Shown: positions 28,547 to 36,525, numbered from the stretch's first letter. The stretch is DNA of 64,000 nt from Thalassomonas haliotis (GCF_028657945.1 NZ_CP059693.1:5022001-5086000), one strand, 5' to 3'. Notes: generated by a model from the letters alone, not told the origin. Made by a program: numbers and translations.

Positions 28547-30058
28547 ATGCCTGACTTTTTAGAATTTTCTTCAACAAGAAATACTTGCGCCAATCAACAT
28601 CCTCTAATGCAACAAATTAACTCAACTTTGAGTAATGCAAATTTTAAAGATGCAGCAATTCAATTATATAAAACAGAGCTACACACCCAAACGGATACCC
28701 CGCTGGACTTTACTTTCGGGCAAGGACGACAAACCCTGAAAAACCCCGGCATTTCCTATCCTATCCTCTACCAAAGAACCAAAATAGGCGATCTGCACCT
28801 GCACCAGTCCCAGCAGACCCAGGAATATGACGAAAACCACCTGCCGTTCGTCACCAAAAAACTAGCCTTGCTGATCAAGCGCCACCAGGCGAATACCTTA
28901 TCAAGCCGCTTCCTGGGCAAAGATCTGTCACTAACCGGCTACAGCGAGCACGTACTCAAGCTGGATGCTTTTATCGAAAAAGCCTCCAGTACTTCCTATC
29001 CGGTGATCATCAAGGGCGAGTTCGGCAGTGAAAAGCTCTCTGTCGCCAGCGCCATTCACTATAACAGCCAGTTAAGATATAAACCTTTTATCGAAATCAA
29101 CTGTTCAACCCCGAGCACAGAAGAGTTTCAGCGCAACCTCATCATCAGCTTCGAAAAAGCCCAGGGGGGCAGTATCTTCCTGCACGGCATAGATGAGCTT
29201 TCTTTCCCGCAGCAAAACTTATTGACAGAGCTGCTGGCCGCCAGCACTGAACCCGGGTTATCCGGCATCAAAGTTAAGAATGTCACCAACGTCCGCTTAA
29301 TGGTATCTGCCACCCGGGAGCTGACAGAGATGATCAAAAGCAATGAATTCTCCCGGCATTTATATGAAAAATTCAATTTCCTCGCCATAGGTATCCCTGC
29401 GCTGAATGAACGCAAGGAAGATATCCCCTTTATCCTGGAAAAACTACTGGATAAATATAAATTATTCGAAGAGCAGGGTTTTTGCGATGAAGTGAAAAAA
29501 ATCCTCTCGGAATACCACTGGCCCGGCAACCATGCCGAGCTTGAACGGGTTGTCGCCCGCCTGATGACCCTAAGCACCGCCAACCCGATAAACCGCAGCG
29601 AACTTGAAAAGCATGCTCCCGAGCTGTTAACCACCCGGGTCTCGCAAACACTCACCGCCAAAAGCAGTGCAGACACCTTGCCGTTCGAGCTCATCCCCTG
29701 CCTGCTTAATAAAGACTTTGAGAAGTTTTCCCGCTTACATACCGGGCTGCAAAAAGCCCTGAAATATCTGGCGGAAAACTACTGCAACAGCATCTCCCTG
29801 CCTGAACTGGCGCAAAATGCCTTTATCAGCCCTTCCCACCTGTCTTATTTGTTTAAGTTCTACTTAAAGCAAAGTTTTAAACAAATAGTATCGGAGCTGA
29901 GAATCGAACGGGCCAAGCAAATCTTCATCAGCAGCCCGCATGCCAGGATCACCGATGTTTCGCTTGATGTCGGCTTCGGTGATTTAAGCCATTTTGAAAA
30001 AATATTTAAACGTTACACCCGGATGACACCGAGAGAATATAAAAACAGCAATGCCTGA
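28547..30058 (+). CDS. R-body locus regulator 1: degenerate AAA+ domain fused to AraC-type HTH
   Basis: 503 residues. Residues about 1-115 are unrecognised. About 125-370 match the NtrC-type AAA+ domain, but its catalytic motifs are damaged: the Walker A equivalent is GEFGSEK (157-163) in place of GESGTGK, Walker B is FLHGIDEL where FLDEIGEL is usual, the GAFTGA loop that contacts sigma-54 is missing, and the sensor-II Arg in WPGNVREL is lost (WPGNHAEL). About 395-503 is an AraC/XylS double helix-turn-helix (LAQNAFISPSHLSYLFKFYL, then VGFGDLSHFEKIFKRYTRMTPREYK). It therefore most likely acts as an AraC-type activator using the AAA+ part as a non-catalytic module. It is a paralogue of the gene at 30781. 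Confidence 0.85.
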   Translation: MPDFLEFSSTRNTCANQHPLMQQINSTLSNANFKDAAIQLYKTELHTQTDTPLDFTFGQGRQTLKNPGISYPILYQRTKIGDLHLHQSQQTQEYDENHLPFVTKKLALLIKRHQANTLSSRFLGKDLSLTGYSEHVLKLDAFIEKASSTSYPVIIKGEFGSEKLSVASAIHYNSQLRYKPFIEINCSTPSTEEFQRNLIISFEKAQGGSIFLHGIDELSFPQQNLLTELLAASTEPGLSGIKVKNVTNVRLMVSATRELTEMIKSNEFSRHLYEKFNFLAIGIPALNERKEDIPFILEKLLDKYKLFEEQGFCDEVKKILSEYHWPGNHAELERVVARLMTLSTANPINRSELEKHAPELLTTRVSQTLTAKSSADTLPFELIPCLLNKDFEKFSRLHTGLQKALKYLAENYCNSISLPELAQNAFISPSHLSYLFKFYLKQSFKQIVSELRIERAKQIFISSPHARITDVSLDVGFGDLSHFEKIFKRYTRMTPREYKNSNA

Positions 30059-30780
30059 GTCCGGCAATCCATTTCCGCCCCGCCGACTCCCGGCCGGGGC
30101 GTTTACCACAGCGCCTGTCGCGCCGCCAGCCATACCGGTAACCGCCTGTAATTGACCGCCAAGTCCGGGGAAACAGGGCCAAAGCATTTTACCCGTAAGC
30201 ACAGGTCCCTGACATAAAGAAAAACCCCAGTTAACAGTTAATAACACAACTACAGCCTCGCCGTCGTGTTTGTGCTAAACCTGGTCCGTTATTTACTAGT
30301 AAAAATATCATGAAAGCGCATTCTTGCTTTATCGATAGCAACAAAGTCGAGATATCCATGCTTTATTCAATCTTAAAATATTTATTCACTGCTAATGCCG
30401 ACAGCAAACGGGGAAACCAGAAAAAGCCCTTGCCGCCTTTTTACCTCCCCGGTGAAAATTTAGCGCCAGGGCTTATTGAACAGCCAGGCATAATGCTGCC
30501 AGCAACCGACACAGAGCACTGCCACACCTTCTCTTTCAAACGACAAATTACCAAGTTACTTAAAGCCTACCGTTATCCGTAACACCATACACTGACATCA
30601 TTTGCCGGTTAACAAGTGTTTGTTTGTAAACCGGCAAATGCCTCAGCCCGATTTTAGCCAGGAATTTCCAAAAAACAACAATAACAACCCCCGAAAGACC
30701 GGCAATCACCAGACCCTCACCGCAAACCTTCACGAAAAGAAGGACTCAAGGCTAAAACAGAAAATAAGGAGCCTAAAGTA
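30059..30780. other. Region between the two R-body regulators
   Basis: 722 bp containing one weak candidate gene (listed separately). The first 200 bp are GC-rich and repetitive-looking but give no perfect terminator. The last 120 bp are a non-coding leader ending in the AAGGAG ribosome site of regulator 2. Confidence 0.4.
30310..30582 (+). CDS. Doubtful small protein between the regulators
   Basis: 90 codons from ATG without a visible Shine-Dalgarno. There is a weakly hydrophobic N-terminal stretch (MLYSILKYLFTA) and no recognised family. Its position on the coding strand between two paralogous regulators is the only contextual support. Confidence 0.25.
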   Translation: MKAHSCFIDSNKVEISMLYSILKYLFTANADSKRGNQKKPLPPFYLPGENLAPGLIEQPGIMLPATDTEHCHTFSFKRQITKLLKAYRYP

Positions 30781-32304
30781 ATGCAACAGCCCCCGAAAAC
30801 ACCGTGCCAGATGCCGGATCTGCTTACCATAAATATTAATGCCACCTTAACCGCCAACAAGATCACCGGCGCCCGGGTTGAGGTTTACGCCTGTGGCACC
30901 TTTGCACAAAATCCCCGGGTATTAGCCCCGTCGGCCCGGGAAAAACAGCCGGTTTACGCCAGTTACCCGATCATTTATCACAACACCAGCATAGGCATGC
31001 TTCACCTGCTTCAACCCCGGATGTTATCCCGGGATGAACTGCAAAAACTCAGCTGCGTCACCAAAAAGCTGGCGTTAATCATTAAACGTTACCAGGCAAC
31101 AAGTTTATCCAATCATTACCTGGGAAAAACCGTCAATATCACCCCCTACAGCGATCACACCCTGAAATTGGATGCCTTTATCGAAATTGCCGCCAGCACA
31201 CGTTTTCCGGTGATCATCCGTGGAGAGTTCGGCAGTGAAAAACTTTCTGTCGCCAGCGCCATCCACTACAACAGCGTGCTCAAGCACCAGCCTTTTATTG
31301 AAATTGACTGTTCAACCCCCTGCCTGAGCGCTTTTGAAAAAAATATTCAACGTTGCTTCGACCAGGGACGCGGCGGCACACTCTTTCTCCATGCCATAGA
31401 CGAGCTGCCGCTACCGCAACAGCTGCTGCTGGCGCAATTAATACAGGCACAAGAAGCCAGCCATGAACAGGCCTTAAAGGGCACGCCTTACAACCCCGTC
31501 AGGTTTCTGGTGTCAACCACCCGCGCACTGACACGCCAGCTAATAGCGGGGGAATTTTCACAACAGCTTTATCTCAAACTTAATTACCTTAACGTCCAGC
31601 TTGCGCCGTTAAGCGAAAGAAAACAGGATATACCCGAGATAGTAGAAAAGCTGATGAACCGGCACCGTTTATATCCGGAGCAGGATTTGGGGCAAGCCGT
31701 CAAAAAAGCCCTGTGCCAATACCACTGGCCGGGAAATTATCAACAACTTGAACGTGTGCTGATCCGCTTATTAACCTTAGCCGGCTCAAATCCGATCCAG
31801 TTAACGGACTTGCACCACAACGCCCCGGAAATGAAGCCCAAAACAAACAAGGCCGCGGCCAAGATAAGCAAAACCGCTATTGTTCCGGCAACCAAAATGC
31901 CGTTAATGCCGGATTTAATCCCGCAGTTGATCAACAAAAACTACCAGGCGTTTACAGGGTTGCACCCGGCCCTGCGAAAAGCCCTGTGTTATGTCGCCGA
32001 TAATTATTGCGCACAAATGAGCTTGCAGCAGTTGGCGGACAAGATCGGCATCAGCGCTTCCCATCTGTGCGCCTTATTTAAAAGCCAGCTCAACAACAGC
32101 TATAAACAAATCATTACCGAGCTGAAAGTTGAAAAGGCCCGGCGCTTATTTATCAACAGCCCCCTGGCCAGGGTCAGTGACGTCGCCGAAAAATCCGGCT
32201 TTGGCGATATCAGCCATTTTGAAAAAGCCTTTAAGCGTTTTACCGACTGTACCCCCAGGGCATTTAAAAACGCCCTCAACCATACAGCAGCTCAGGTAAA
32301 CTGA
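30781..32304 (+). CDS. R-body locus regulator 2: degenerate AAA+ domain fused to AraC-type HTH
   Basis: 507 residues, clearly a duplicate of regulator 1 over the whole length (shared RGEFGSEKLSVASAIHYNS, FLHAIDELPLPQQ, YHWPGN, and the AraC tail). The same catalytic losses are present: no GAFTGA loop, no Walker B Asp-Glu, and no sensor-II Arg (WPGNYQQL). A Lys/Ala-rich linker (about 355-378) joins the two domains. The AraC part carries QLADKIGISASHLCALFKSQL and SGFGDISHFEKAFKRFTDCTP. The ribosome site is AAGGAG 9 bp upstream. It ends 172 bp before the first reb gene with a terminator between, so it is transcribed separately and probably controls that cluster. Confidence 0.85.
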   Translation: MQQPPKTPCQMPDLLTININATLTANKITGARVEVYACGTFAQNPRVLAPSAREKQPVYASYPIIYHNTSIGMLHLLQPRMLSRDELQKLSCVTKKLALIIKRYQATSLSNHYLGKTVNITPYSDHTLKLDAFIEIAASTRFPVIIRGEFGSEKLSVASAIHYNSVLKHQPFIEIDCSTPCLSAFEKNIQRCFDQGRGGTLFLHAIDELPLPQQLLLAQLIQAQEASHEQALKGTPYNPVRFLVSTTRALTRQLIAGEFSQQLYLKLNYLNVQLAPLSERKQDIPEIVEKLMNRHRLYPEQDLGQAVKKALCQYHWPGNYQQLERVLIRLLTLAGSNPIQLTDLHHNAPEMKPKTNKAAAKISKTAIVPATKMPLMPDLIPQLINKNYQAFTGLHPALRKALCYVADNYCAQMSLQQLADKIGISASHLCALFKSQLNNSYKQIITELKVEKARRLFINSPLARVSDVAEKSGFGDISHFEKAFKRFTDCTPRAFKNALNHTAAQVN

Positions 32305-32326
32305 CTTTTCCGGCGCCGCCAATAAA

Positions 32327-32364
32327 AATAACCCGGCCAGCACCGGGTTATTCGCACTTTTTTT
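32327..32364 (+). terminator. Terminator of regulator 2
   Basis: Perfect 10-bp stem AATAACCCGG / CCGGGTTATT, 6-nt loop, then CGCACTTTTTTT. It separates the regulator transcript from the structural genes. Confidence 0.9.
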
Positions 32365-32476
32365 AAGCAAATAAAGTAACTTAGCCGGTTTAGAGCATTT
32401 ATCAGTAAAATAAGCCGATAATTGACCCAAGCAAACTTATACCATTTCACCATCTTAAACACAGGGGGAAAAGGAT

Positions 32477-32698
32477 ATGAGTGACCAGTCACCAAGCGAT
32501 GTATGTAACGCACTTGTCAGTCAGTACGCCCCTGCAATTTCAAGATCTATGCTGGTGCAGGCCACGGCCCAGGCCCTGGGCAACGCCGCCCATAATGCCA
32601 CCTTTGCCCAGCAGCAACACAATATGATCATCAACACCAGCACATCGGTATGTGCCGGGATGTTACAGGCATTAGGCGCCGCTTATGCCAAAAAATAA
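32477..32698 (+). CDS. Short RebB-like R-body protein
   Basis: 73 residues. The core TAQALGNAAHNATFAQQQ is nearly identical to the central part of the RebB paralogues downstream, while the N-terminal VNEQITDSVTQVN and C-terminal GRSAEGIIEK segments are replaced. The C-terminal half contains a Cys (TSVCAGMLQALG), a feature shared with the short protein at 36093. It is the first structural gene after the regulators, behind an AAAAGGAT ribosome site. It may be a RebA-like or minor subunit; that role is inferred. Confidence 0.8.
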   Translation: MSDQSPSDVCNALVSQYAPAISRSMLVQATAQALGNAAHNATFAQQQHNMIINTSTSVCAGMLQALGAAYAKK

Positions 32699-32800
32699 TT
32701 CCGGGCTGATGCCCGCAGGGTAAGGCGCAGGTATCAAGCCCTGAATAACCGCAAGTTGTCAGTGCAACACCAAAAAACAGTTAATAAACAGGAGAATATT

Positions 32801-33061
32801 ATGCCAGTAAACGATCAAATCACGGACTCAGTTACCCAGGTAAATACCCAGGTTGTCGGCGATACACCGGCCATGGCCACAGGTAACCTTTTGATGTCTA
32901 CCGGACAAGCCTTAGGGACTTCGGCACTGAATGCCACCGGCGCCAACCAGCAAGGTCAGATCGTGATGCAAGCCGCCACCGTTCAGGGAGTGAACTCCTT
33001 ATTGGCAACCGGCAGCGCCGTTGTCGGCCGTGGTGCAGAAGAGATTCTGGAAAAAGGCTAA
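32801..33061 (+). CDS. rebB: RebB-family R-body structural protein (paralogue 1)
   Basis: 86 residues from the ATG at 32801, 7 bp after GGAGAA; an upstream in-frame start at 32756 has no ribosome site. It begins MPVNDQITDSVTQVNTQVVG and has the RebB (PF11747) core PAMATGNLLMSTGQALG and ATVQGVNSLLATGSAVVGRG. RebB proteins assemble into refractile bodies, coiled protein ribbons in the cytoplasm that can unroll when conditions such as pH change and puncture membranes. This copy is the most divergent of the five full-length paralogues (NATGANQQGQIVM where the others have NATAAQQQAQITM). Confidence 0.92.
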   Translation: MPVNDQITDSVTQVNTQVVGDTPAMATGNLLMSTGQALGTSALNATGANQQGQIVMQAATVQGVNSLLATGSAVVGRGAEEILEKG

Positions 33062-33131
33062 TCAACTTTCGCTGATAAAGGTCGTCGCCAGGTTTTTTAG
33101 CCGACCTGCCCCGGCTTTTTTCGGCAAAAGC

Positions 33132-33150
33132 TTCATCGCCCGGCGATGAA
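33132..33150 (+). repeat. Intercistronic hairpin between rebB paralogues 1 and 2
   Basis: TTCATCGC / GCGATGAA with a 3-nt loop. It may adjust the level of transcript reaching the next rebB copy. Confidence 0.5.
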
Positions 33151-33202
33151 AATTTCACAGCAAAAAATCAAATTACTTTGATGTTAAAACAAGGAAAACA
33201 TT

Positions 33203-33463
33203 ATGCCAGTTAACGAGCAAATTACTGATTCAGTCACTCAGGTAAACACTAAAGTTGTCGGCGAAACACCGGCTATGGCCATGGGCAACCTGCTAATGGC
33301 CACCAGCCAGGCGCTGGGCAATGCCGCTCATAACGCCACCGCTGCACAGCAACAAGCGCAAATCACCATGCAGGCCGCAACGGTACAGGGCGTTAACTCA
33401 TTAATGTCTATCGGCGGCTCAGTTGTCGGTCGCAGTGCTGAAGGCATTATCGAGAAAGGTTAA
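33203..33463 (+). CDS. rebB: RebB-family R-body structural protein (paralogue 2)
   Basis: 86 residues, MPVNEQITDSVTQVNTKVVG at the start and GRSAEGIIEKG at the end. It differs from paralogue 3 at only a few residues (ATSQ/STSQ, VVGRS/VIGRS, last residue G/D), yet many third codon positions differ. The duplication is therefore old and the protein has been kept by selection. The ribosome site is AAGGAAAA. Four Ala/Gln-rich helical stretches fit a protein that packs into a filament or ribbon. Confidence 0.93.
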   Translation: MPVNEQITDSVTQVNTKVVGETPAMAMGNLLMATSQALGNAAHNATAAQQQAQITMQAATVQGVNSLMSIGGSVVGRSAEGIIEKG

Positions 33464-33531
33464 CTGCCTGACTCACCCCCTAATACACTGAAAGTACAAC
33501 CAATCAAGCAACGATAAAATAAGGAAAAATT

Positions 33532-33792
33532 ATGCCAGTAAATGAACAGATTACCGACTCAGTCACACAAGTAAACACCAAAGTAGTAGGTGAAACTCCG
33601 GCTATGGCCATGGGTAACTTATTAATGTCTACCAGCCAGGCATTAGGTAATGCCGCGCACAATGCGACAGCGGCGCAGCAGCAAGCACAAATCACCATGC
33701 AGGCAGCAACCGTGCAAGGTGTTAACTCATTAATGTCTATCGGCGGCTCAGTTATCGGCCGTAGTGCTGAAGGCATTATCGAAAAAGACTAA
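33532..33792 (+). CDS. rebB: RebB-family R-body structural protein (paralogue 3)
   Basis: 86 residues ending GRSAEGIIEKD. The core AMAMGNLLMSTSQALGNAAH is followed by NATAAQQQAQITMQAATVQG. Spacing to the previous copy is 68 bp, with an AAGGAAAA ribosome site. It is probably one of the major ribbon subunits, since paralogues 2-4 are near-identical in protein. Confidence 0.93.
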   Translation: MPVNEQITDSVTQVNTKVVGETPAMAMGNLLMSTSQALGNAAHNATAAQQQAQITMQAATVQGVNSLMSIGGSVIGRSAEGIIEKD

Positions 33793-33810
33793 GGCTAGAC
33801 CTGGTCTGAC

Positions 33811-33829
33811 GGGCAAGCCCTGCTTGCCC
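33811..33829 (+). repeat. Intercistronic hairpin between rebB paralogues 3 and 4
   Basis: GGGCAAG / CTTGCCC with a 5-nt loop followed by AAAAC. There is no T-tract. It may protect or process the mRNA. Confidence 0.5.
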
Positions 33830-33862
33830 AAAACTTCAATCTAAAATAGTAAAGGAAATATT

Positions 33863-34126
33863 ATGCCAGTTAATGAACAAATCACAGACTCAGTTACTCA
33901 GGTTAACACTAAAGTTGTTGGCGAAACGCCGGCAATGGCCACAGGTAACCTGCTGCTGTCTACCAGCCAGGCATTAGGCAACTCAGCCCACAACGCCACG
34001 GCTGCCCAGCAACAAGCGCAAATCACTATGCAGGCGGCGACAGTACAGGGCGTTAACTCCCTGATGTCTATCGGCAGCTCAGTGATCGGCCGCAGTGCTG
34101 AAGGTATCATCGAAAAAGATGCCTAA
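33863..34126 (+). CDS. rebB: RebB-family R-body structural protein (paralogue 4)
   Basis: 87 residues. It differs from paralogue 3 mainly in AMATGNLLLSTSQALGNSAH and an additional C-terminal Ala (EKDA). The ribosome site is AAAGGAAA. It is the last of four consecutive full-length copies and is followed by the strongest hairpin of the cluster, so the first transcription unit may end here. Confidence 0.93.
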   Translation: MPVNEQITDSVTQVNTKVVGETPAMATGNLLLSTSQALGNSAHNATAAQQQAQITMQAATVQGVNSLMSIGSSVIGRSAEGIIEKDA

Positions 34127-34147
34127 GTAGGGGAAATTTTCCCAACC

Positions 34148-34184
34148 AAGCCTTTATTTCGCCTTTACCGGCAAATAAAGGCTT
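34148..34184 (+). terminator. Strong hairpin after rebB paralogue 4
   Basis: Twelve-bp perfect stem AAGCCTTTATTT / AAATAAAGGCTT with a 13-nt loop, then CTCCTTATAA. The T-tract is weak, so partial read-through into the next genes is likely. Confidence 0.75.
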
Positions 34185-34246
34185 CTCCTTATAACCGATA
34201 GTAACAATCAGCTTTTAACTTAAACAACCAGTTTGGTGGGATCAAT

Positions 34247-34537
34247 ATGAGCAACACAAATACTATACCTGAGCCGGCACAAACGGCGATTGAGAATGCG
34301 CAACAGTCCATCGCCCAGTCTACCGCGCTGGCTTTGTCGGATGCCACAGATAACCTGCGCAACCTCAATACCTTAAGCACCACAGCCATAGGTGTTGCCC
34401 TGTCACAGTATATCGAAACCGGGGATGACAAGTTTTGCAATATCATTAAAGAAGCGCAAAGCGTCGTGACCCGCGGCGCAGAAAACTTCAGTACCGTGGG
34501 GGAAAAAATTGCAACCGTTTTATATGAGAGCGAATAG
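34247..34537 (+). CDS. R-body cluster accessory protein A1
   Basis: 96 residues, paralogue of the protein at 37071. Shared pattern: QSxAQSTAxAxxDAxDNLRNL, TTAIGVALSQ, TGD, EAQ-V, GAE. It is alpha-helical without signal or membrane segments. It is not a RebB by sequence, but the Ala/Ser/Gln composition and length are similar, and it occurs only inside this cluster here. It could correspond to RebC/RebD-type minor components of the Caedibacter system; that is a guess. Confidence 0.75.
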   Translation: MSNTNTIPEPAQTAIENAQQSIAQSTALALSDATDNLRNLNTLSTTAIGVALSQYIETGDDKFCNIIKEAQSVVTRGAENFSTVGEKIATVLYESE

Positions 34538-35012
34538 GCCAACACGACCAGCAACAGGCAAGATGCCGGATAAACAAGTTTCAGGATTTCAGTCATAAAT
34601 TCACCACAAACAGCAAGGCTTTACGGCGGCTGACAGCGTGTACCGGGTGCAACCATGACTGAAAGACCGGCTGTTTTGCCACTTATTTTCCACCTGGTAC
34701 AAAAGCCCGTTACCTTCACTTACCGGCACTTTACCACTGGCTCCCCTGCCCGCTTTTGCCCGGCTGACATCAGCTGGTATCCCCATAAAGAAAAATTTCT
34801 TGAAATAGCGTATTTGCCCGGCAATCGGGAAAAAATCGTAAAAATACCTGAAAACTACCGCTAGTCCGGTTTTTCACTCCATAGATTTACCTGAGTTTGG
34901 CAGCAAATCCACCGATTAATTTCCGCTGTTATTCCTTATGCTGGGCATCAATTATTCCAGTGACGACCCGCTTTGGCTGCTCGTTGAGGAAACACACATG
35001 GAGGAGCAAAAT
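34538..35012. other. Gap inside the R-body cluster
   Basis: 475 bp. The frame at 34655-34864 has no ribosome site and looks non-coding. Given the terminator upstream at 34148-34184, a second promoter for the downstream reb genes may lie here, but I could not identify a convincing -35/-10 pair. Confidence 0.4.
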
Positions 35013-35420
35013 ATGAGTGATACCGCAAGCAACACTGCAGAGCCTGAAGCGCAAAAGCCCCAGTCGTCTGCGACATCTTTTTCGGCCCAGCCCACCGGGC
35101 TGGTGGAAACCACCTTTGCCGAAACCTTAGGTTTGTCGATGCACAATGCCATTACCAACCAGCAAAGTTCACAAATGACCACTTCGGCGTCGATCACCAA
35201 TGCCTGCGCGCGCCTGCTGCAAGTTGCTACCCCGGTAGCCGCTAAAAAGCAGCAGCCTGAAGCAGATGCTGAAACAGCCGAATCCGGCGATGAACAGGCC
35301 GCCCCGGAAAAAAAAAGAAGACGGCTTAACGTCTTTAACTTTTTAAAAGGCAAGAATAACCAGGAACAACCGGCCCAGGAGACGCAAAGCACCGACAATG
35401 GCAACGGAGAACAGCAATGA
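35013..35420 (+). CDS. RebB-like protein with charged C-terminal tail
   Basis: 135 residues from the ATG at 35013 (GGAGG 8 bp upstream; an earlier in-frame ATG at 34938 is less likely). Residues about 30-70 (FAETLGLSMHNAITNQQSSQ, then TTSASITNACARLL) resemble the short RebB-like protein at 36093. The remaining half is Glu/Ala-rich, then basic (EKKRRRLNVFNFLKG), then Gln/Glu-rich. The basic stretch could bind nucleic acid or a membrane. The stop overlaps the start of the next gene (ATGA), so the two are coupled. Confidence 0.75.
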   Translation: MSDTASNTAEPEAQKPQSSATSFSAQPTGLVETTFAETLGLSMHNAITNQQSSQMTTSASITNACARLLQVATPVAAKKQQPEADAETAESGDEQAAPEKKRRRLNVFNFLKGKNNQEQPAQETQSTDNGNGEQQ

Positions 35421-35677
35421 CCAGCGAAACATCTTCCTCAACCGACAGTGACGAGCCACTCAGCAAAATAGTGGCCTTTACCGAGCAACAGCAGGAAAAA
35501 ACCCTGGAGTTGATCAACAGCACCCAAAAAACCATGGACGCCTTCAAACCCTTTAAACAGGCCACCGAGATCAATAGCCAGGTGGAAGAATTGATGGCCA
35601 GTGTCAATGAACAGCTGGAGAAGTCTATGGCGGCGGTTAATCAGCAAATGGAAACCATCAACCAGAGTACCGGTTAA
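35417..35677 (+). CDS. Coiled-coil R-body cluster protein
   Basis: 86 residues, almost entirely predicted helix with heptad-like pattern (EQQQEKTLELINSTQKTMDA, SQVEELMASVNEQLEKSM, NQQMETIN). There is no Cys and no membrane segment. No family is recognised. It starts within the stop of the previous gene by a 4-bp ATGA overlap, so the partner ratio is fixed by translational coupling. It could be an assembly or nucleation factor. Confidence 0.75.
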   Translation: MTSETSSSTDSDEPLSKIVAFTEQQQEKTLELINSTQKTMDAFKPFKQATEINSQVEELMASVNEQLEKSMAAVNQQMETINQSTG

Positions 35678-35729
35678 CAGCAGCCCTTAATGCAAAGATA
35701 AAATTCAACCACAACAAAAGGAAGACCAT

Positions 35730-35993
35730 ATGGCTACCGTAAACGAGCAAATTACAGATTCACTTACCCAGGTTAATACCAAGGTTGTTGCAGAAGCCCC
35801 TGCCATGGCAATGGGTAACTTATACACCAGCATGGGACTGGCAATTTCCAATGCCAGCCTTAACGCTACCTCGGCCCAGCAGCAGGCGGGCATTACCATG
35901 CAGTCGGCAACGGTTCAGGGCATAAATTCCCTGACCGCCATCGGCAGTGCCGTGCTCGGCCGCGCCGCAGAAGGCGTTATCGAGAAAGACTAA
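35730..35993 (+). CDS. rebB: RebB-family R-body structural protein (paralogue 5)
   Basis: 87 residues. It starts MATVNEQITDSLTQVNTKVV, closer to Caedibacter RebB (MATAVNEQITDAVTQ from memory) than the other copies. Core AMAMGNLYTSMGLAISNASL, end GRAAEGVIEKD. It is separated from paralogues 1-4 by about 1.6 kb and is clearly diverged from them, so it may have its own role in the ribbon. The ribosome site is AAAGGAAG. Confidence 0.92.
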   Translation: MATVNEQITDSLTQVNTKVVAEAPAMAMGNLYTSMGLAISNASLNATSAQQQAGITMQSATVQGINSLTAIGSAVLGRAAEGVIEKD

Positions 35994-36019
35994 CATCACA
36001 GATGTGAACAGAAAAACAA

Positions 36020-36051
36020 ACAGATACCTCAACACCGGGTATCTGTTTTCT
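36020..36051 (+). terminator. Terminator between rebB paralogue 5 and the mini-gene array
   Basis: Perfect stem ACAGATACC / GGTATCTGT, 9-nt loop, followed by TTTCTTTAA. Read-through would feed the array at a reduced level, or the array has its own promoter in the 40 bp that follow. Confidence 0.8.
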
Positions 36052-36092
36052 TTAACGAAAAGCAAAACAACAATAAAAACTAAGGGATTAAA

Positions 36093-36275
36093 ATGCCGGA
36101 ACAAAATACGCAAGAGGTCAATGAAATCATCAGCCAGCTCAGCGAAGCCAGCATGGCCGATACCGTAGGTTTGTTGATGCAAAATGCCATCACGATACAG
36201 CAAAGCATGCAAACAGTCACCAATGCCTCGGTTTCCTCTTCCTGCGCGCTAATCCTGGCACAGGGAGGCAGCTGA
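36093..36275 (+). CDS. Short RebB-like protein, founder of the mini-gene array
   Basis: 60 residues. The second half (MQNAITIQQSMQTVTNASVS, then SSCALILAQGGS) lines up with the RebB stretch HNATAAQQQAQITMQAATVQ. The first half (SEASMADTVGLL) resembles the 35013 protein. It has one Cys. Its last codons (GCA CAG GGA GGC AGC TGA) contain GGGAGG, which is the Shine-Dalgarno of the next mini-gene, and its TGA shares the A with that mini-gene's ATG. The C-terminal 26 residues are identical to those of every mini-gene. Confidence 0.8.
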   Translation: MPEQNTQEVNEIISQLSEASMADTVGLLMQNAITIQQSMQTVTNASVSSSCALILAQGGS

Positions 36276-36400
36276 TGTTAACCATAAAAGCAATGCAAAA
36301 CGCGCCACATAACAACCGCATACAGCAAAGCATGCAAACAGTCACCAATGCCTCGGTTTCCTCTTCCTGCGCGCTAATCCTGGCACAGGGAGGCAGCTGA
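36275..36400 (+). CDS. Mini-gene 1 of the array (41 residues)
   Basis: Peptide MLTIKAMQNAPHNNRIQQSM followed by QTVTNASVSSSCALILAQGG and a final S. Relative to the 36093 protein, the helix from MQNA onward is kept with PHNNRI in place of ITI, and the N-terminus is replaced by MLTIKA. GGGAGG lies 6 bp before the ATG. Variant codons: CAG, TCG, TCC, GCG, CTA, the same as in the founder gene. The peptide could be a half-RebB that co-assembles with or caps ribbons; this is inferred. Confidence 0.7.
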   Translation: MLTIKAMQNAPHNNRIQQSMQTVTNASVSSSCALILAQGGS

Positions 36401-36525
36401 TGTTAACCATAAAAGCAATGCAAAACGCGCCACATAACAACCGCATACAACAAAGCATGCAAACAGTCACCAATGCCTCGGTTTCTTCTTCCTGCGCATT
36501 AATCCTGGCACAGGGAGGCAGCTGA
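36400..36525 (+). CDS. Mini-gene 2 of the array
   Basis: Same 41-residue peptide as mini-gene 1, in the next reading frame. Variant codons: CAA, TCG, TCT, GCA, TTA. The start shares its A with the stop of mini-gene 1. Confidence 0.68.
   Translation: MLTIKAMQNAPHNNRIQQSMQTVTNASVSSSCALILAQGGS

Noticed and set aside
28547-32304. Reading the two regulators as normal sigma-54 activators
   Set aside because: The GAFTGA loop and Walker B acidic residues are missing and the DNA-binding domain is AraC-type, so sigma-54 activation is unlikely.
34655-34864. 69-residue frame between A1 and the 35013 gene
   Set aside because: No ribosome site, aromatic/Pro-rich random composition, and no similarity to the other reb-cluster proteins.
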